Of a stretch of 64,000 nucleotides of DNA, positions 56,114 to 64,000 are shown piece after piece; position 1 is the stretch's first letter, and each line of letters begins with the position of its first letter. The position numbers and the translations under genes are program-made. Source of the stretch: Vibrio sp. RE88 (GTDB lineage Bacteria > Pseudomonadota > Gammaproteobacteria > Enterobacterales > Vibrionaceae). The DNA is taken from contig NZ_VTYQ01000005.1 in assembly GCF_013113835.1 (NCBI RefSeq), forward strand, positions 62,001 through 126,000. The letters run 5' to 3'. Under the pieces are notes generated by a model. That model was not told the DNA's origin, ran no database searches, and saw nothing but the letters and a program-made list of their open reading frames with translations.

Positions 56114-56596
56114 ATGGAACAGAGAATTCGGGCTGCAGGTATACTCATCGACAATGACGCGATACTGCTTTTGAAAGTCAGAGACTTTACGGGAGAGTAT
56201 TGGATCCCACCGGGTGGTGGCATGGAAGAAGGCGACAGAAGCTCCAAAGATTGTGTTGTGAGGGAGTTTAAAGAAGAGGCCGGGCTGGATATTGAAGCAG
56301 GGGAACTGATATGTGTGCGCGAGTTTCTTGAAACGCACAGAAACCGCTATCACTCAGAATTCTTCTATCGCGTCTCCCGCTATCATGGTGAACCTCATAT
56401 CGAGAACCTCGCTGGGCTTAACGACGAAGAATACATCCAGTCTGTGGAATGGGTGCCTTTGACTGAACTGAACGACAAGCGTATGTATCCGAAAGAGCTT
56501 AAAGATAAAGTACTGGAACTGATTAAGACCGAAAGCTTTTCTACTCATCTTGGTAGCTACGCGCAAGGCGATCAGGAAGATATCAATCAGTTATAG
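56114..56596 (+). CDS. NUDIX hydrolase
   Basis: It has 160 residues with a Nudix box GGGMEEGDRSSKDCVVREFKEEAGLDI (about 36-62), fitting GX5EX7REUXEEXGU. It likely hydrolyses a nucleoside diphosphate-linked substrate. The gene starts 9 nt after the deacetylase-family gene and probably shares its transcript. Confidence 0.9.
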   Translation: MEQRIRAAGILIDNDAILLLKVRDFTGEYWIPPGGGMEEGDRSSKDCVVREFKEEAGLDIEAGELICVREFLETHRNRYHSEFFYRVSRYHGEPHIENLAGLNDEEYIQSVEWVPLTELNDKRMYPKELKDKVLELIKTESFSTHLGSYAQGDQEDINQL

Positions 56597-56639
56597 GCTG
56601 AGTGAAATTTTGCCAATGAGAGAAGGCGACATGAGAGTA

Positions 56640-56673
56640 AAAAGTCCGCTCAGATAAGAGTGGGCTTTTTATA
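56640..56673 (+). terminator. Terminator after NUDIX gene
   Basis: AAAGTCCGCTC/GAGTGGGCTTT stem (two G-T pairs) followed by TTTATA. Confidence 0.75.
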
Positions 56674-56735
56674 GAGAAGTGGGTTGCACTCAACTCGGTG
56701 ATTAGACAACTTCCGTTTCCGAACAACAAAAATGA

Positions 56736-56765
56736 AAAAAGCCGCTAATTGCTTAGCGGCTTTTT
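56736..56765 (-). terminator. Terminator of tRNA-Ser
   Basis: GCCGCTAA/TTAGCGGC stem with A and T runs on the two sides, just past the tRNA 3' end. Confidence 0.85.
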
Positions 56766-56773
56766 ACTGAATG

Positions 56774-56864
56774 TGGCGGAGAGATAGGGATTTGAACCCT
56801 AGATACGCTATTAACGTATGCCGGTTTTCAAGACCGGTGCTTTCAACCACTCAGCCATCTCTCC
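56774..56864 (-). tRNA. tRNA-Ser (anticodon TGA)
   Basis: A 91-nt tRNA with long variable arm, as expected for serine. The acceptor GGAGAGA pairs with TCTCTCC, followed by G and an encoded CCA. The anticodon stem CCGGTCTTGAAAACCGG gives TGA. Confidence 0.97.
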
Positions 56865-57049
56865 GTTGTTGAGGCGAATAATATATAGGTTGGTTTTTCT
56901 TGTAAACCCCTAATTTTACTGATTGCTTTAATTGTGAGCACTTGAAGAGGAAAACTAGATCAAGTGCGTGTTTTTAGACCAAATATGACGAATAAACAGA
57001 GAGTTATTCGGTAGTGACCGGTAAAAAATAGGTTTATAGAGAGTAGAAA

Positions 57050-57074
57050 GAGCGCTGTGATAATCACAGCGCTC
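57050..57074 (-). terminator. Terminator of TRAP operon
   Basis: Perfect 11-bp stem GAGCGCTGTGA/TCACAGCGCTC with loop TAA, then TTTCT on the minus strand. Confidence 0.72.
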
Positions 57075-57110
57075 AGAAGTATAGGTCTCTTTAGGTAATC
57101 ATCCCGTCGG

Positions 57111-59237
57111 CTAAGAGGAAACAGGTTGTTGTAACGGCGTAGGCTGATAATGTTTTCGACTGTACCACACGAAAGCAATCAATATTGCACAGCATGCTAA
57201 GCGCACAATCAAGGCAGTTTCAGGCCAGACGAGAGCACAACCGATAGCGACAAGTAAGATACGCATTACCAGATGAATTTTCCCTTCCAGATAACCTTCC
57301 ATCGCGCCAACAAATGCATAAGTGCCCAAAATAGCGAACACCCCTGCTTCCAGTACTGACATCGTATCCCAGCTGACTATACCACTGTAGGCGATCAGCA
57401 GCGGAACCAGATACAAACCCTTGGCTATTTTCCACGCTGTAAAGCCGGTCCGCATCGGTGGAGTGCGGGCAATGGTCGCGGCGGCAAAGGCTGTTAAACA
57501 CACTGGCGGCGTGACATTGCTGTCTTGCGATAACCAGAAAATGATCAGATGCGCGGACAGCAAAGCCAGACTGACGGTTTCCAGTCCCAAGCTTTGTTCA
57601 AGTAATGTCTGCATAAAATCAGCAGGTACTTGGGAGAGCAGTTGCTGAGCCGTTTCCAATGACATCGGGGCGGCAAGTGTGCTGAGTTGATCCGGTGCGG
57701 TGAGCATAAAGATAGACATCGCCTCTTGTGGCAGTTGACCCGACACCATGAGGTCGAGTAGCTGTTTCTCTGCCAGCAATTCGTACAGAGCAGGCGCAGA
57801 CAGCGTGCCTAGCACAATGTAAGACGCGGTGACAGGCAAGCCCATTCCCAGTATCAAAGAGGCTAGGGCAACAAACAGGATCATCAGCAGCAGTTGTCCG
57901 TTTGCCCAGTGATGAATCATGAGTGAAAAGGTGTTGCCAATACCTGTGGTACTGATGACATTCACCACTAAACCAATCCCGACCAAAAGCACGGCGGTGG
58001 TGGCCATGTTTTTTGCGCCTTGTGCCAATGCTTCAAAAATAGCGCGTGGGCCCATTCTGTGCTGTTTCGAAAACCACGACGCGACCACAACAGACAAAAT
58101 GGACAGCCCTGCGGCATAAGTAGGTGTAAATCCTTGCACCAACAGCGTCACTAATACTGCTAATGGAATCAGGTTATGCCAGCCGGACAACAACACACGG
58201 AGCAATGATTCGCCGCCAGTTGACACCTTCTGTACCCCGCTACGTTTGGCTTCAATCCGCACAAAGAAAGCCACAGAGAGAAAGTAAATCAACGCAGGTA
58301 GCAGAGACACTAAGATGATGTCGACATAGGGGATTTGCGTGTAAGAGGCCATGATAAATGCACCTGCGCCCATGACAGGCGGCATGAGCTGTCCTCCGGT
58401 TGACGCAGCCGCTTCGACGCCGGCTGCAAAGCGAGGTGGAAAGCCTGCTTTTTGCATCAGAGGAATGCTGATCACGCCCGTGGAAACTGTATTGGCGACA
58501 CTTGAACCAGATACCGACCCCATTAAACCCGAGCCTATGACGGCGATAAAACCGGGCCCACCTATGATTTTTCCAGCCGCAGCTTTTGCTACGGCAAGAA
58601 TATAGTCACCAACGCCTGAACGGACCAAAAAGGCGCCAAACAGAATGAACATGAAGACAAACGTCCAGCTTATGCGCGAAATAGGGCCGAACATCCCTTC
58701 TGATGAGTAGAAGCTTCGATAGAGCAGAGTCTCAAAGCTCAACCCGGGAAAGTGGAATAAGCCGGTTGTCCATTTACCCCACAGTACCACGTAACTGAGG
58801 CAGACAAGGATCAGGACCGGAATGAACCAGCCCATGGTGCGGCGTATGAGTTCTATGACGATGGCGATCGCCAGTACGGAAAAGAACCAGTCGCTGGCGA
58901 TAAAGCTCATGCCTCGCTCGTAGAGTGCATCTTCAGCAAACGGGAGGTAGACGACACAAGCTAGGATGGCGATGACGAGTCCAACATCCGCAATAAGTGC
59001 CGTTCGATTTCCCTTTAAAGACCCGTGTGCTGGGTACCAGAGTGCACATATGATGGCGAAACCAGCAAAGTGAATGGCAGAAATCCATAACTCAGGCAGT
59101 GTCGCTATGGTGTTAAACCAGATATGTAATAGAGAGAGAACCACGCCGAGTGTTGTAATGACTTTCCCAACCAAGGGAAAGTCAGTACGTGTGGGCAGTT
59201 CAAACTTTTGCAGTTCTTGCTGAAGCGAATCCTTCAT
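57111..59237 (-). CDS. TRAP transporter fused permease (4TM/12TM)
   Basis: Membrane part of a TAXI-type TRAP transporter, small and large permease subunits fused in one chain. It has 708 residues from MKDSLQQEL at 59237. An ATG at 59249 is less likely, since GGAG lies between the two. It has many hydrophobic helices and the conserved segments GSGLMGSVSGSSVANTVSTG, GGQLMPPVMGAGAFIM and ILGMGLPVTASYIVLGTL. It is the second gene after the TAXI-type binding protein (31-nt gap). Confidence 0.93.
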   Translation of the reverse strand: MKDSLQQELQKFELPTRTDFPLVGKVITTLGVVLSLLHIWFNTIATLPELWISAIHFAGFAIICALWYPAHGSLKGNRTALIADVGLVIAILACVVYLPFAEDALYERGMSFIASDWFFSVLAIAIVIELIRRTMGWFIPVLILVCLSYVVLWGKWTTGLFHFPGLSFETLLYRSFYSSEGMFGPISRISWTFVFMFILFGAFLVRSGVGDYILAVAKAAAGKIIGGPGFIAVIGSGLMGSVSGSSVANTVSTGVISIPLMQKAGFPPRFAAGVEAAASTGGQLMPPVMGAGAFIMASYTQIPYVDIILVSLLPALIYFLSVAFFVRIEAKRSGVQKVSTGGESLLRVLLSGWHNLIPLAVLVTLLVQGFTPTYAAGLSILSVVVASWFSKQHRMGPRAIFEALAQGAKNMATTAVLLVGIGLVVNVISTTGIGNTFSLMIHHWANGQLLLMILFVALASLILGMGLPVTASYIVLGTLSAPALYELLAEKQLLDLMVSGQLPQEAMSIFMLTAPDQLSTLAAPMSLETAQQLLSQVPADFMQTLLEQSLGLETVSLALLSAHLIIFWLSQDSNVTPPVCLTAFAAATIARTPPMRTGFTAWKIAKGLYLVPLLIAYSGIVSWDTMSVLEAGVFAILGTYAFVGAMEGYLEGKIHLVMRILLVAIGCALVWPETALIVRLACCAILIAFVWYSRKHYQPTPLQQPVSS

Positions 59238-59268
59238 AACAAACTCCATGCGTGCAGGTCAGAACGGA

Positions 59269-60279
59269 TTAACGCACAATCAACTCAGGTGGAAGATCGA
59301 TACCCATTTCTCGGTAATAGCGAGCAGCACCTGGGTGCAGTGGTACGGGCAGGCCGGAGGTGCCTTTTTCCAACGCCATCGCCTTGGTGGCTTTGTGGAT
59401 GCCTTGCAGGAAGGATAAGTTTTCGTAGATTGCTTTCGTCAGCTGATAAACGTCTTCCTCTGGAATATCGTCGCGCACCGCAAGGAAGTTTGGCTGAGCA
59501 ATTGTAGTGATGGGTTTGTCTACGCCTGGGTAGGTGTTGGCTGGTATCTCATATTTGGTCCAGATGTCATATTCCTGATTTGCCTGTTTGATTTGCTCAT
59601 CGGTGAAAGAGAGGATTTGAATGTCACTGCCAAGCGCGGCAAACGCCTGAGTAACCGCACCAACAGGCACGCCCGCTGGTGTGTTCATACCATCAATGGT
59701 GCCGTTTTGCAGTGCGCTGGCGCTACCACCATAGCCCATAAAGGCCAGTTTGAAATCTTCCGGATTAATAGAGAGGCTGCGCAGTATCTGACGCCCTGAG
59801 TTCTCTGTACCAGAGCTTTTCTTACCAATAGAAAACTTTTTGCCTTCTAGTTTTTCAAGGTCACTTACGGTTCCTGTCTGCGCTAAGTTTGAACGGACAA
59901 TAAAATGCTCCACGTTTTGCCACAGCATGGAGACTGAACGCAGCTGAGTTTGACTGCCTGCCTTCTGATAAGGCCCCGCTCCTTGCCATGCCCAAGCGCC
60001 ATACAGCCCCTGCAAAATCGCAAACTGCGCCTGATTGTCATTAAGAAGCTTAATGTTCTCTCCCGATCCTGCAGAGCTGATGGCGGCCAATGAGAAGTGC
60101 TGCTTAGGGGCGAGCTTCACCTTACTTAACGTTGCCAGTGCTACGCCTACCGGGTAGTAAGTTCCACCAGTTGAAGCGGTTGCGAGAATATAGCTGCGAT
60201 CGCTAGCGAGAGTTGAATGAGCAAATGCCAGCGCGCTGAGTGTGAGTACTGTGGTTGTGAATATCTGTTTTAACGTCAT
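59269..60279 (-). CDS. TAXI-family TRAP transporter substrate-binding protein
   Basis: Periplasmic binding protein that delivers substrate to the fused permease. It has 336 residues from MTLKQIFTTT at 60279. The upstream ATG at 60297 lacks a good ribosome site. It shows a signal peptide (about 1-25, ending STLAS), then ATASTGGTYYPVGVALATL and NLAQTGTVSDLEKLEGKKFSIGKKSSGTE. The ligand is unknown. Some TAXI proteins bind glutamate or other amino acids. Confidence 0.92.
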   Translation of the reverse strand: MTLKQIFTTTVLTLSALAFAHSTLASDRSYILATASTGGTYYPVGVALATLSKVKLAPKQHFSLAAISSAGSGENIKLLNDNQAQFAILQGLYGAWAWQGAGPYQKAGSQTQLRSVSMLWQNVEHFIVRSNLAQTGTVSDLEKLEGKKFSIGKKSSGTENSGRQILRSLSINPEDFKLAFMGYGGSASALQNGTIDGMNTPAGVPVGAVTQAFAALGSDIQILSFTDEQIKQANQEYDIWTKYEIPANTYPGVDKPITTIAQPNFLAVRDDIPEEDVYQLTKAIYENLSFLQGIHKATKAMALEKGTSGLPVPLHPGAARYYREMGIDLPPELIVR

Positions 60280-60328
60280 GATGATGCTCCATATCATTAG
60301 ATGTTATTAAAATTGGAAAACCACATAG

Positions 60329-60344
60329 AGCAAGCAGAATGCCA
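60329..60344 (-). promoter_or_regulatory. Sigma-54 promoter of TAXI-TRAP operon
   Basis: On the minus strand TGGCATTCTGCTTGCT fits TGGCACG-N4-TTGCW with the -24 and -12 cores intact. It lies about 50 nt upstream of the binding-protein start. Confidence 0.85.
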
Positions 60345-60391
60345 AAGGTTAAGTTATTGTAATGAAAGGTGTTTTTATTAAGTCACGCTCT

Positions 60392-60415
60392 AAATAAGCA
60401 TTAAGTTGCTTATTT
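60392..60415. promoter_or_regulatory. Likely activator site (inverted repeat) upstream of sigma-54 promoter
   Basis: AAATAAGCA-TTAAGT-TGCTTATTT is a perfect 9-bp-arm inverted repeat, placed about 50-70 nt upstream of the sigma-54 element, the usual range for an NtrC-family enhancer. The adjacent DctD-like regulator is the natural candidate to bind it. Confidence 0.65.
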
Positions 60416-60569
60416 GTAGCGATTGCCGTAAGCAAAAAATGGCTCATCAAGAAGGGAGTGCAGCGAACGACGTATCAGCCCCTAAATAGCGCGATTATTG
60501 CTAGTCGGTAAATGGCGCCGAGACGTGCAACATTCAGATAAGCGGATTTTTGCCTATCGGCTGAACAAG

Positions 60570-61925
60570 CTAAGAGGAGACATAGTCGCTTCGGTTTAGC
60601 GCGTACTTGACCATCTTTTGGTTGAGTGTTCGTCGCGGTAAATCCAGCTCTTCCATCACATCATTGATGCATCCTTGGTGGCGCCTCAACGCGTCGTGGA
60701 GAATCTTTCTCTCGAAGCTCTGCATCTGAACGGCGAGTGGTAAACCTTGCTTGATACCCGCTGTGGTAGCCTGTGGACGGCAAGAGAGAATGTCACCAAC
60801 AGTCAGTGAATCATCCAGTGCAAAGCGAATCGCGACATTACGCAACTCACGAACATTGCCCGGCCAAGGGTAGTTGAGCAACGCTTGTTGATCGGCTGGG
60901 CTGGCACGTCGCGTGTTGGGGTTGGCTTCCTGAGTAAAATGTTCAAACAGCAGTAAGGCGTCTTCTTCTCGGTCTTTCAGGGCAGGTAGATGCAGCTGGG
61001 CGATGTTCAAACGGTAAAACAGATCTGGGCGAAAATCAGAGTGATTGAGCAAGTCACACTTAGCGGCTGAGATGACGCGCAAGTTGACCTGCTTAGCGTG
61101 ATTACTGCCCACACGTTCGACGGTACTTTCTTGCAGAGCGCGCAACAGCTTGACCTGCATTGCTAAGGGTAAACTTTCTATTTCATCAAGGAATAAGGTG
61201 CCTTGGTCGGCAAATTCTATCTTGCCAATACGTCGCTTGCCGGCGCCTGTAAAAGCCCCGGCTTCATGACCAAACAATTCACTTTCAAACAAGTTATCTG
61301 GTATTGCGCCGCAATTGAGCGGTACAAATGGATGCGATTGTCGGGTGCTAAAGTGATGCAGGCAGTAGGCAACCAGCTCCTTTCCGCACCCAGTGTCGCC
61401 ATAAATGATGACGTTGGTGTCAATGTCGGCGACTTTCTGCACCTGCTCACGCAGCTCGCACATGACTTGACTGCGGCCAATCAATATTTGCTCAATACCT
61501 TCAAGCCTCTGGAGATAAGCCTGCCGTGATTGCCACTTCTGAGATTCGATATAAGGCAGGATGGCTTGGTTGATGGTTTGCGCTAAGCGTTCAGGCTCAA
61601 ATGGTTTTTCGATGAAATCGTAGGCACCTTGCTGAAGAGCTTTGACCGCCATATCGACATCACCATGTCCGGTAATGAGGATCACCGGAATGCCCGGAGC
61701 TTGCTGCTTCACCTGCTGTAGCAATTCCAAGCCGTTGATTCCCGGTAAACGAACATCGCTGATGATCGCCATGAACTTATGCTGAGTAATTTCGGCCAGC
61801 GCCGCCTGACCATTGTCAAAGGTGGTGATATCAAAGCCAGCCAGTTGCAGCCATTGAGCGGTCGTCTGGCGAACGATTGGGTCGTCCTCGATCAGCGCTA
61901 TAGAGTGTTTAGTTACTTGTTCCAT
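60570..61925 (-). CDS. DctD-like sigma-54 response regulator
   Basis: It has 451 residues. The receiver has acceptor D57 (IISDVRLPGINGLELL) and IEKPFEPERL. The AAA+ domain carries Walker A GDTGCGKE, GAFTGA and LDEIESLP. The C-terminal helix-turn-helix lies around GCINDVMEELDLPRRTLNQKM. It is divergent from the sensor kinase, and adjacent to a sigma-54-dependent TRAP operon that it probably activates. Confidence 0.92.
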   Translation of the reverse strand: MEQVTKHSIALIEDDPIVRQTTAQWLQLAGFDITTFDNGQAALAEITQHKFMAIISDVRLPGINGLELLQQVKQQAPGIPVILITGHGDVDMAVKALQQGAYDFIEKPFEPERLAQTINQAILPYIESQKWQSRQAYLQRLEGIEQILIGRSQVMCELREQVQKVADIDTNVIIYGDTGCGKELVAYCLHHFSTRQSHPFVPLNCGAIPDNLFESELFGHEAGAFTGAGKRRIGKIEFADQGTLFLDEIESLPLAMQVKLLRALQESTVERVGSNHAKQVNLRVISAAKCDLLNHSDFRPDLFYRLNIAQLHLPALKDREEDALLLFEHFTQEANPNTRRASPADQQALLNYPWPGNVRELRNVAIRFALDDSLTVGDILSCRPQATTAGIKQGLPLAVQMQSFERKILHDALRRHQGCINDVMEELDLPRRTLNQKMVKYALNRSDYVSS

Positions 61926-62091
61926 ATCTAACGTCGTTGTCTTTTTTCGTCACGTTAAGGAAATTGTCCTCAGGCGAAAAGGAGCTAGCTCTCACTTTAT
62001 GCAACTAATCTACCCCTTTTAAAACCAAGCAGTGTAAGTCGTCAAAACCTAATATGTGTGGCCTCAATAAGTGATAAAGGATGAAATTGCT

Positions 62092-64000
62092 ATGGTGGCT
62101 CCACAACGATATGGCTTGTTTGCCGTTGCCCTTTTGCTGATAGGCTTGATTCAGGTCGTGAGTGAAGAAGTGGTTAAGCAGTGGAAACTGGAAAGCAAAC
62201 AACGTCACGCAGAAGAGCGTTTTCTCGGTTATATCGAAGAAGTTCGCCGCACATTACGTCGTTTTGACTACTTGCCTTTCTTAGTCACTAAAGATGAAGC
62301 GAGTGTGCGTTTTTTACGTGGTGAGCAACAGCTTTATCGAAAGATTCAGCAGCAACTGCTCCAGCTGGACAAGGCGGCTAACACCAGAGGTTGGTATGTA
62401 CTTACCGACAAAGGCACGCTTAAGATTTCAAGTGTTCAATCTAGGCAGCTCGCTGGTGACAGCGCCAAGGAGATCGCGGCCAAAATTCAGCAACATCGTG
62501 GCGTGATTTCTCATGTGACCACCCGCCCAAACAGCTCGGATTATTTTATTGCCGCCCCCCTGTACGATGGCGTGACTATCATCGGTATTATCGCGGTCCA
62601 GATAGATCTGACTCTTCTAATCGATCAATGGTTTTCACAAGGGGAGGCGATTTTGGCGCACCATCCTGATAGCCAGTTTTTTCTCTCCAGTAACCCTTTC
62701 TTTTCATCCACTTGGTTTAATCAGCACTTCGATAGTGGGGAAATGATGGAGTATCGTACCCTGTATGATGGAACGCGTGTTGAAACCTGGCAATTAAAGG
62801 AAAAAAGATATTTAGTGCAGTCGGTTACCTTAGATGATCTCAATTGGAGACTGGTGTACCTCACTCCTTTGCAGTCGATGTTACGCACTACACGCTGGAT
62901 TAGCGCGAGTGTTGTGGTTGGGTGTTTGATCATCATGCTACTGATGGTGATCAGATATCAACGACATCAGAAAGTGCGTAGCCAACAACGTATACAAAAG
63001 CTGGTGGAGGCTTCTGAGAAAAGGCTGAATGTGATGCTCAGTAAAACTCATGTCGGGTTGATATTGATTGATGAAAGTGGCCATATCCAAGACATTAACC
63101 CGATGGCGAAGAAGTATTTTAGCTTGTCAGATTCGATGACTCGTCATATCAAGGTATGGCAGTTGTTTGACAGCAGCCGTTCGGATTCACCCACGTTAGA
63201 ACTGCTAAGAAACTTCGATAAGCACACCTATTTGGCTGAAATGACGGAAGTAGAAATTTTAGGTCAGCGCAGCGACGGTAGCTGTTTTCCCGTGATGCTC
63301 TCACTCAGCGCCTTACCTTGGCATGAAAGGGGCTATTACCTGTGTACTGTGATTGATATTAGCAAGCGAAAACGCGCTGAAATGGCTTTGAAACAGTCAA
63401 ACCAGATGTTGCAGGTGCGAGTTGAAGAGCGGACGAAAGCACTCGACAATGCTCAGCAAGAGTTGATTGAGTCGAGCAAAATGGTCGCGCTTGGAAGAAT
63501 GTCCAGTGCCATTGTGCATGAACTTAATCAACCACTGACAGGGCTCAGAACGCTATTTTCGAGTAACCAATTGTTGCTTGAGAGAGGTGAAACAGAGTTA
63601 CTGAAAGACAATATGTCATTGGCAATGACGTTATTTGAACGTATGGCGTTGATGACGCGTCAGCTCAAGTCGTTTGCATTTCAGCGACTTGAGGCTCCAC
63701 AGCCTGTGTCACTCAAGGAAGCGTTAGATGAAGTGCTGCAAGTTCATCAAGCGCGCTTGGACAAGGTGGACTTCGAACTTCGTACCGAGAGCGGAGAGCT
63801 GATTGTGCTTGGCGAAGAGGCTAGGCTGCGCCACGTACTAGGAAACTTGGTTGGCAATGCTCTGGATGCCATGGTGGATACTAACTTTCCTCAACTAGAC
63901 ATTGAGGTGAAATGCTCATCGAGTGAAGTAGAAATCAGAATCATCGACAACGGCTGTGGTGTGGAACAAGATAACCTAGAGCGCATGTTTGAGCCTTTCT
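62092..64000 (+). CDS. DctB-like sensor histidine kinase, cut by right edge
   Basis: Partner of the divergent DctD-like regulator. The first 636 codons are present. It has an N-terminal helix (about 7-24), a periplasmic double-PAS-like sensor (to about 265), a second helix (268-288, SASVVVGCLIIMLLMVI), a cytoplasmic PAS (about 307-430), a coiled coil, and the H-box AIVHELNQPLTG with H476. N-box GNLVGNALDAM and G1 DNGCGV are visible, and the end (GLGLxI) lies outside. Confidence 0.92.
   Translation, partial: MVAPQRYGLFAVALLLIGLIQVVSEEVVKQWKLESKQRHAEERFLGYIEEVRRTLRRFDYLPFLVTKDEASVRFLRGEQQLYRKIQQQLLQLDKAANTRGWYVLTDKGTLKISSVQSRQLAGDSAKEIAAKIQQHRGVISHVTTRPNSSDYFIAAPLYDGVTIIGIIAVQIDLTLLIDQWFSQGEAILAHHPDSQFFLSSNPFFSSTWFNQHFDSGEMMEYRTLYDGTRVETWQLKEKRYLVQSVTLDDLNWRLVYLTPLQSMLRTTRWISASVVVGCLIIMLLMVIRYQRHQKVRSQQRIQKLVEASEKRLNVMLSKTHVGLILIDESGHIQDINPMAKKYFSLSDSMTRHIKVWQLFDSSRSDSPTLELLRNFDKHTYLAEMTEVEILGQRSDGSCFPVMLSLSALPWHERGYYLCTVIDISKRKRAEMALKQSNQMLQVRVEERTKALDNAQQELIESSKMVALGRMSSAIVHELNQPLTGLRTLFSSNQLLLERGETELLKDNMSLAMTLFERMALMTRQLKSFAFQRLEAPQPVSLKEALDEVLQVHQARLDKVDFELRTESGELIVLGEEARLRHVLGNLVGNALDAMVDTNFPQLDIEVKCSSSEVEIRIIDNGCGVEQDNLERMFEPF

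Noticed and set aside
57056..57068. TGTGA/TCACA as a CRP site
   Set aside because: The spacer is 3 nt, not 6, and the sequence is part of an 11-bp terminator stem.
56960..57178. Minus-strand hydrophobic ORF after the TRAP permease
   Set aside because: It overlaps the permease end in another frame and spans the terminator; not supported as a gene.
1..64000. CRISPR arrays, rRNA genes, insertion sequences
   Set aside because: No regularly spaced repeats, rRNA-like sequence or transposase ORF was found on reading through the window.

Overview
This window is a Vibrio chromosome segment. The best evidence is a qrr1 small RNA gene divergent from luxO-luxU, together with a lateral-type (laf) flagellar cluster, the uvrB-luxO-luxU-yvcK-moaABCDE order, and a VC2046/SO_2500-family gene beside sodB, grxD and topB. 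The exact species cannot be told from the sequence alone.

Region 1 (1-12.0 kb) is a lateral flagellar export, switch and basal-body cluster in two divergent operons. The minus-strand operon reads fliM-fliN-fliP-fliQ-fliR-flhB, with flhB cut by the left edge. The plus-strand operon reads motY-lafK-fliE-fliF-fliG-fliH-fliI-fliJ. LafK is a sigma-54 activator with a degenerate receiver, and FliM is short and lacks the CheY-docking N-terminus. Region 2 (12.1-15.0 kb) has a receiver/TPR-like protein and a membrane M23 peptidase whose gene overlaps a bactofilin gene by 115 nt, which looks like a cell-shape or wall module. Region 3 (15.0-20.3 kb) is visibly AT-rich and accessory. It holds an interrupted small gene, a lone MshA-like pilin, two tandem paralogues of an unknown family, a 7-TM histidine kinase, a response regulator with an ArsR-like winged helix, and a small outer-membrane barrel. 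It ends near tRNA-Asn.

Region 4 (20.7-29.4 kb) is core. It carries LexA-controlled uvrB, the quorum-sensing relay qrr1/luxO/luxU with visible sigma-54 and LuxO sites, yvcK, and a moaABCDE operon behind a Moco-type riboswitch. Region 5 (29.4-39.2 kb) holds a PAS-GGDEF protein, a small NrtS-like protein, a CBS protein, a MATE exporter, a ZntA-type P-ATPase behind a MerR-type operator, udp, an outer-membrane barrel convergent with a ToxR/VtrA-like membrane regulator pair, and a membrane protein of unknown function. Region 6 (39.4-50.7 kb) holds metG, apbC, udk, an AsmA-like protein, an EF-hand secreted protein, a corrinoid adenosyltransferase, a low-molecular-weight phosphatase, a degenerate SDR, a VC2046-family gene, sodB and grxD.

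Region 7 (50.8-56.9 kb) holds topB, an AraC regulator with a PEBP-family protein, an SDR, a possible Fur-controlled 40-residue membrane peptide, a histone-deacetylase-family hydrolase, a NUDIX hydrolase and tRNA-Ser(TGA). Region 8 (57.1-64.0 kb) is a TAXI-type TRAP transporter with a sigma-54 promoter and a likely activator site. It is controlled by an adjacent divergent DctD-like regulator and DctB-like sensor, the latter cut by the right edge. No rRNA, insertion sequence, integrase or CRISPR array was seen.
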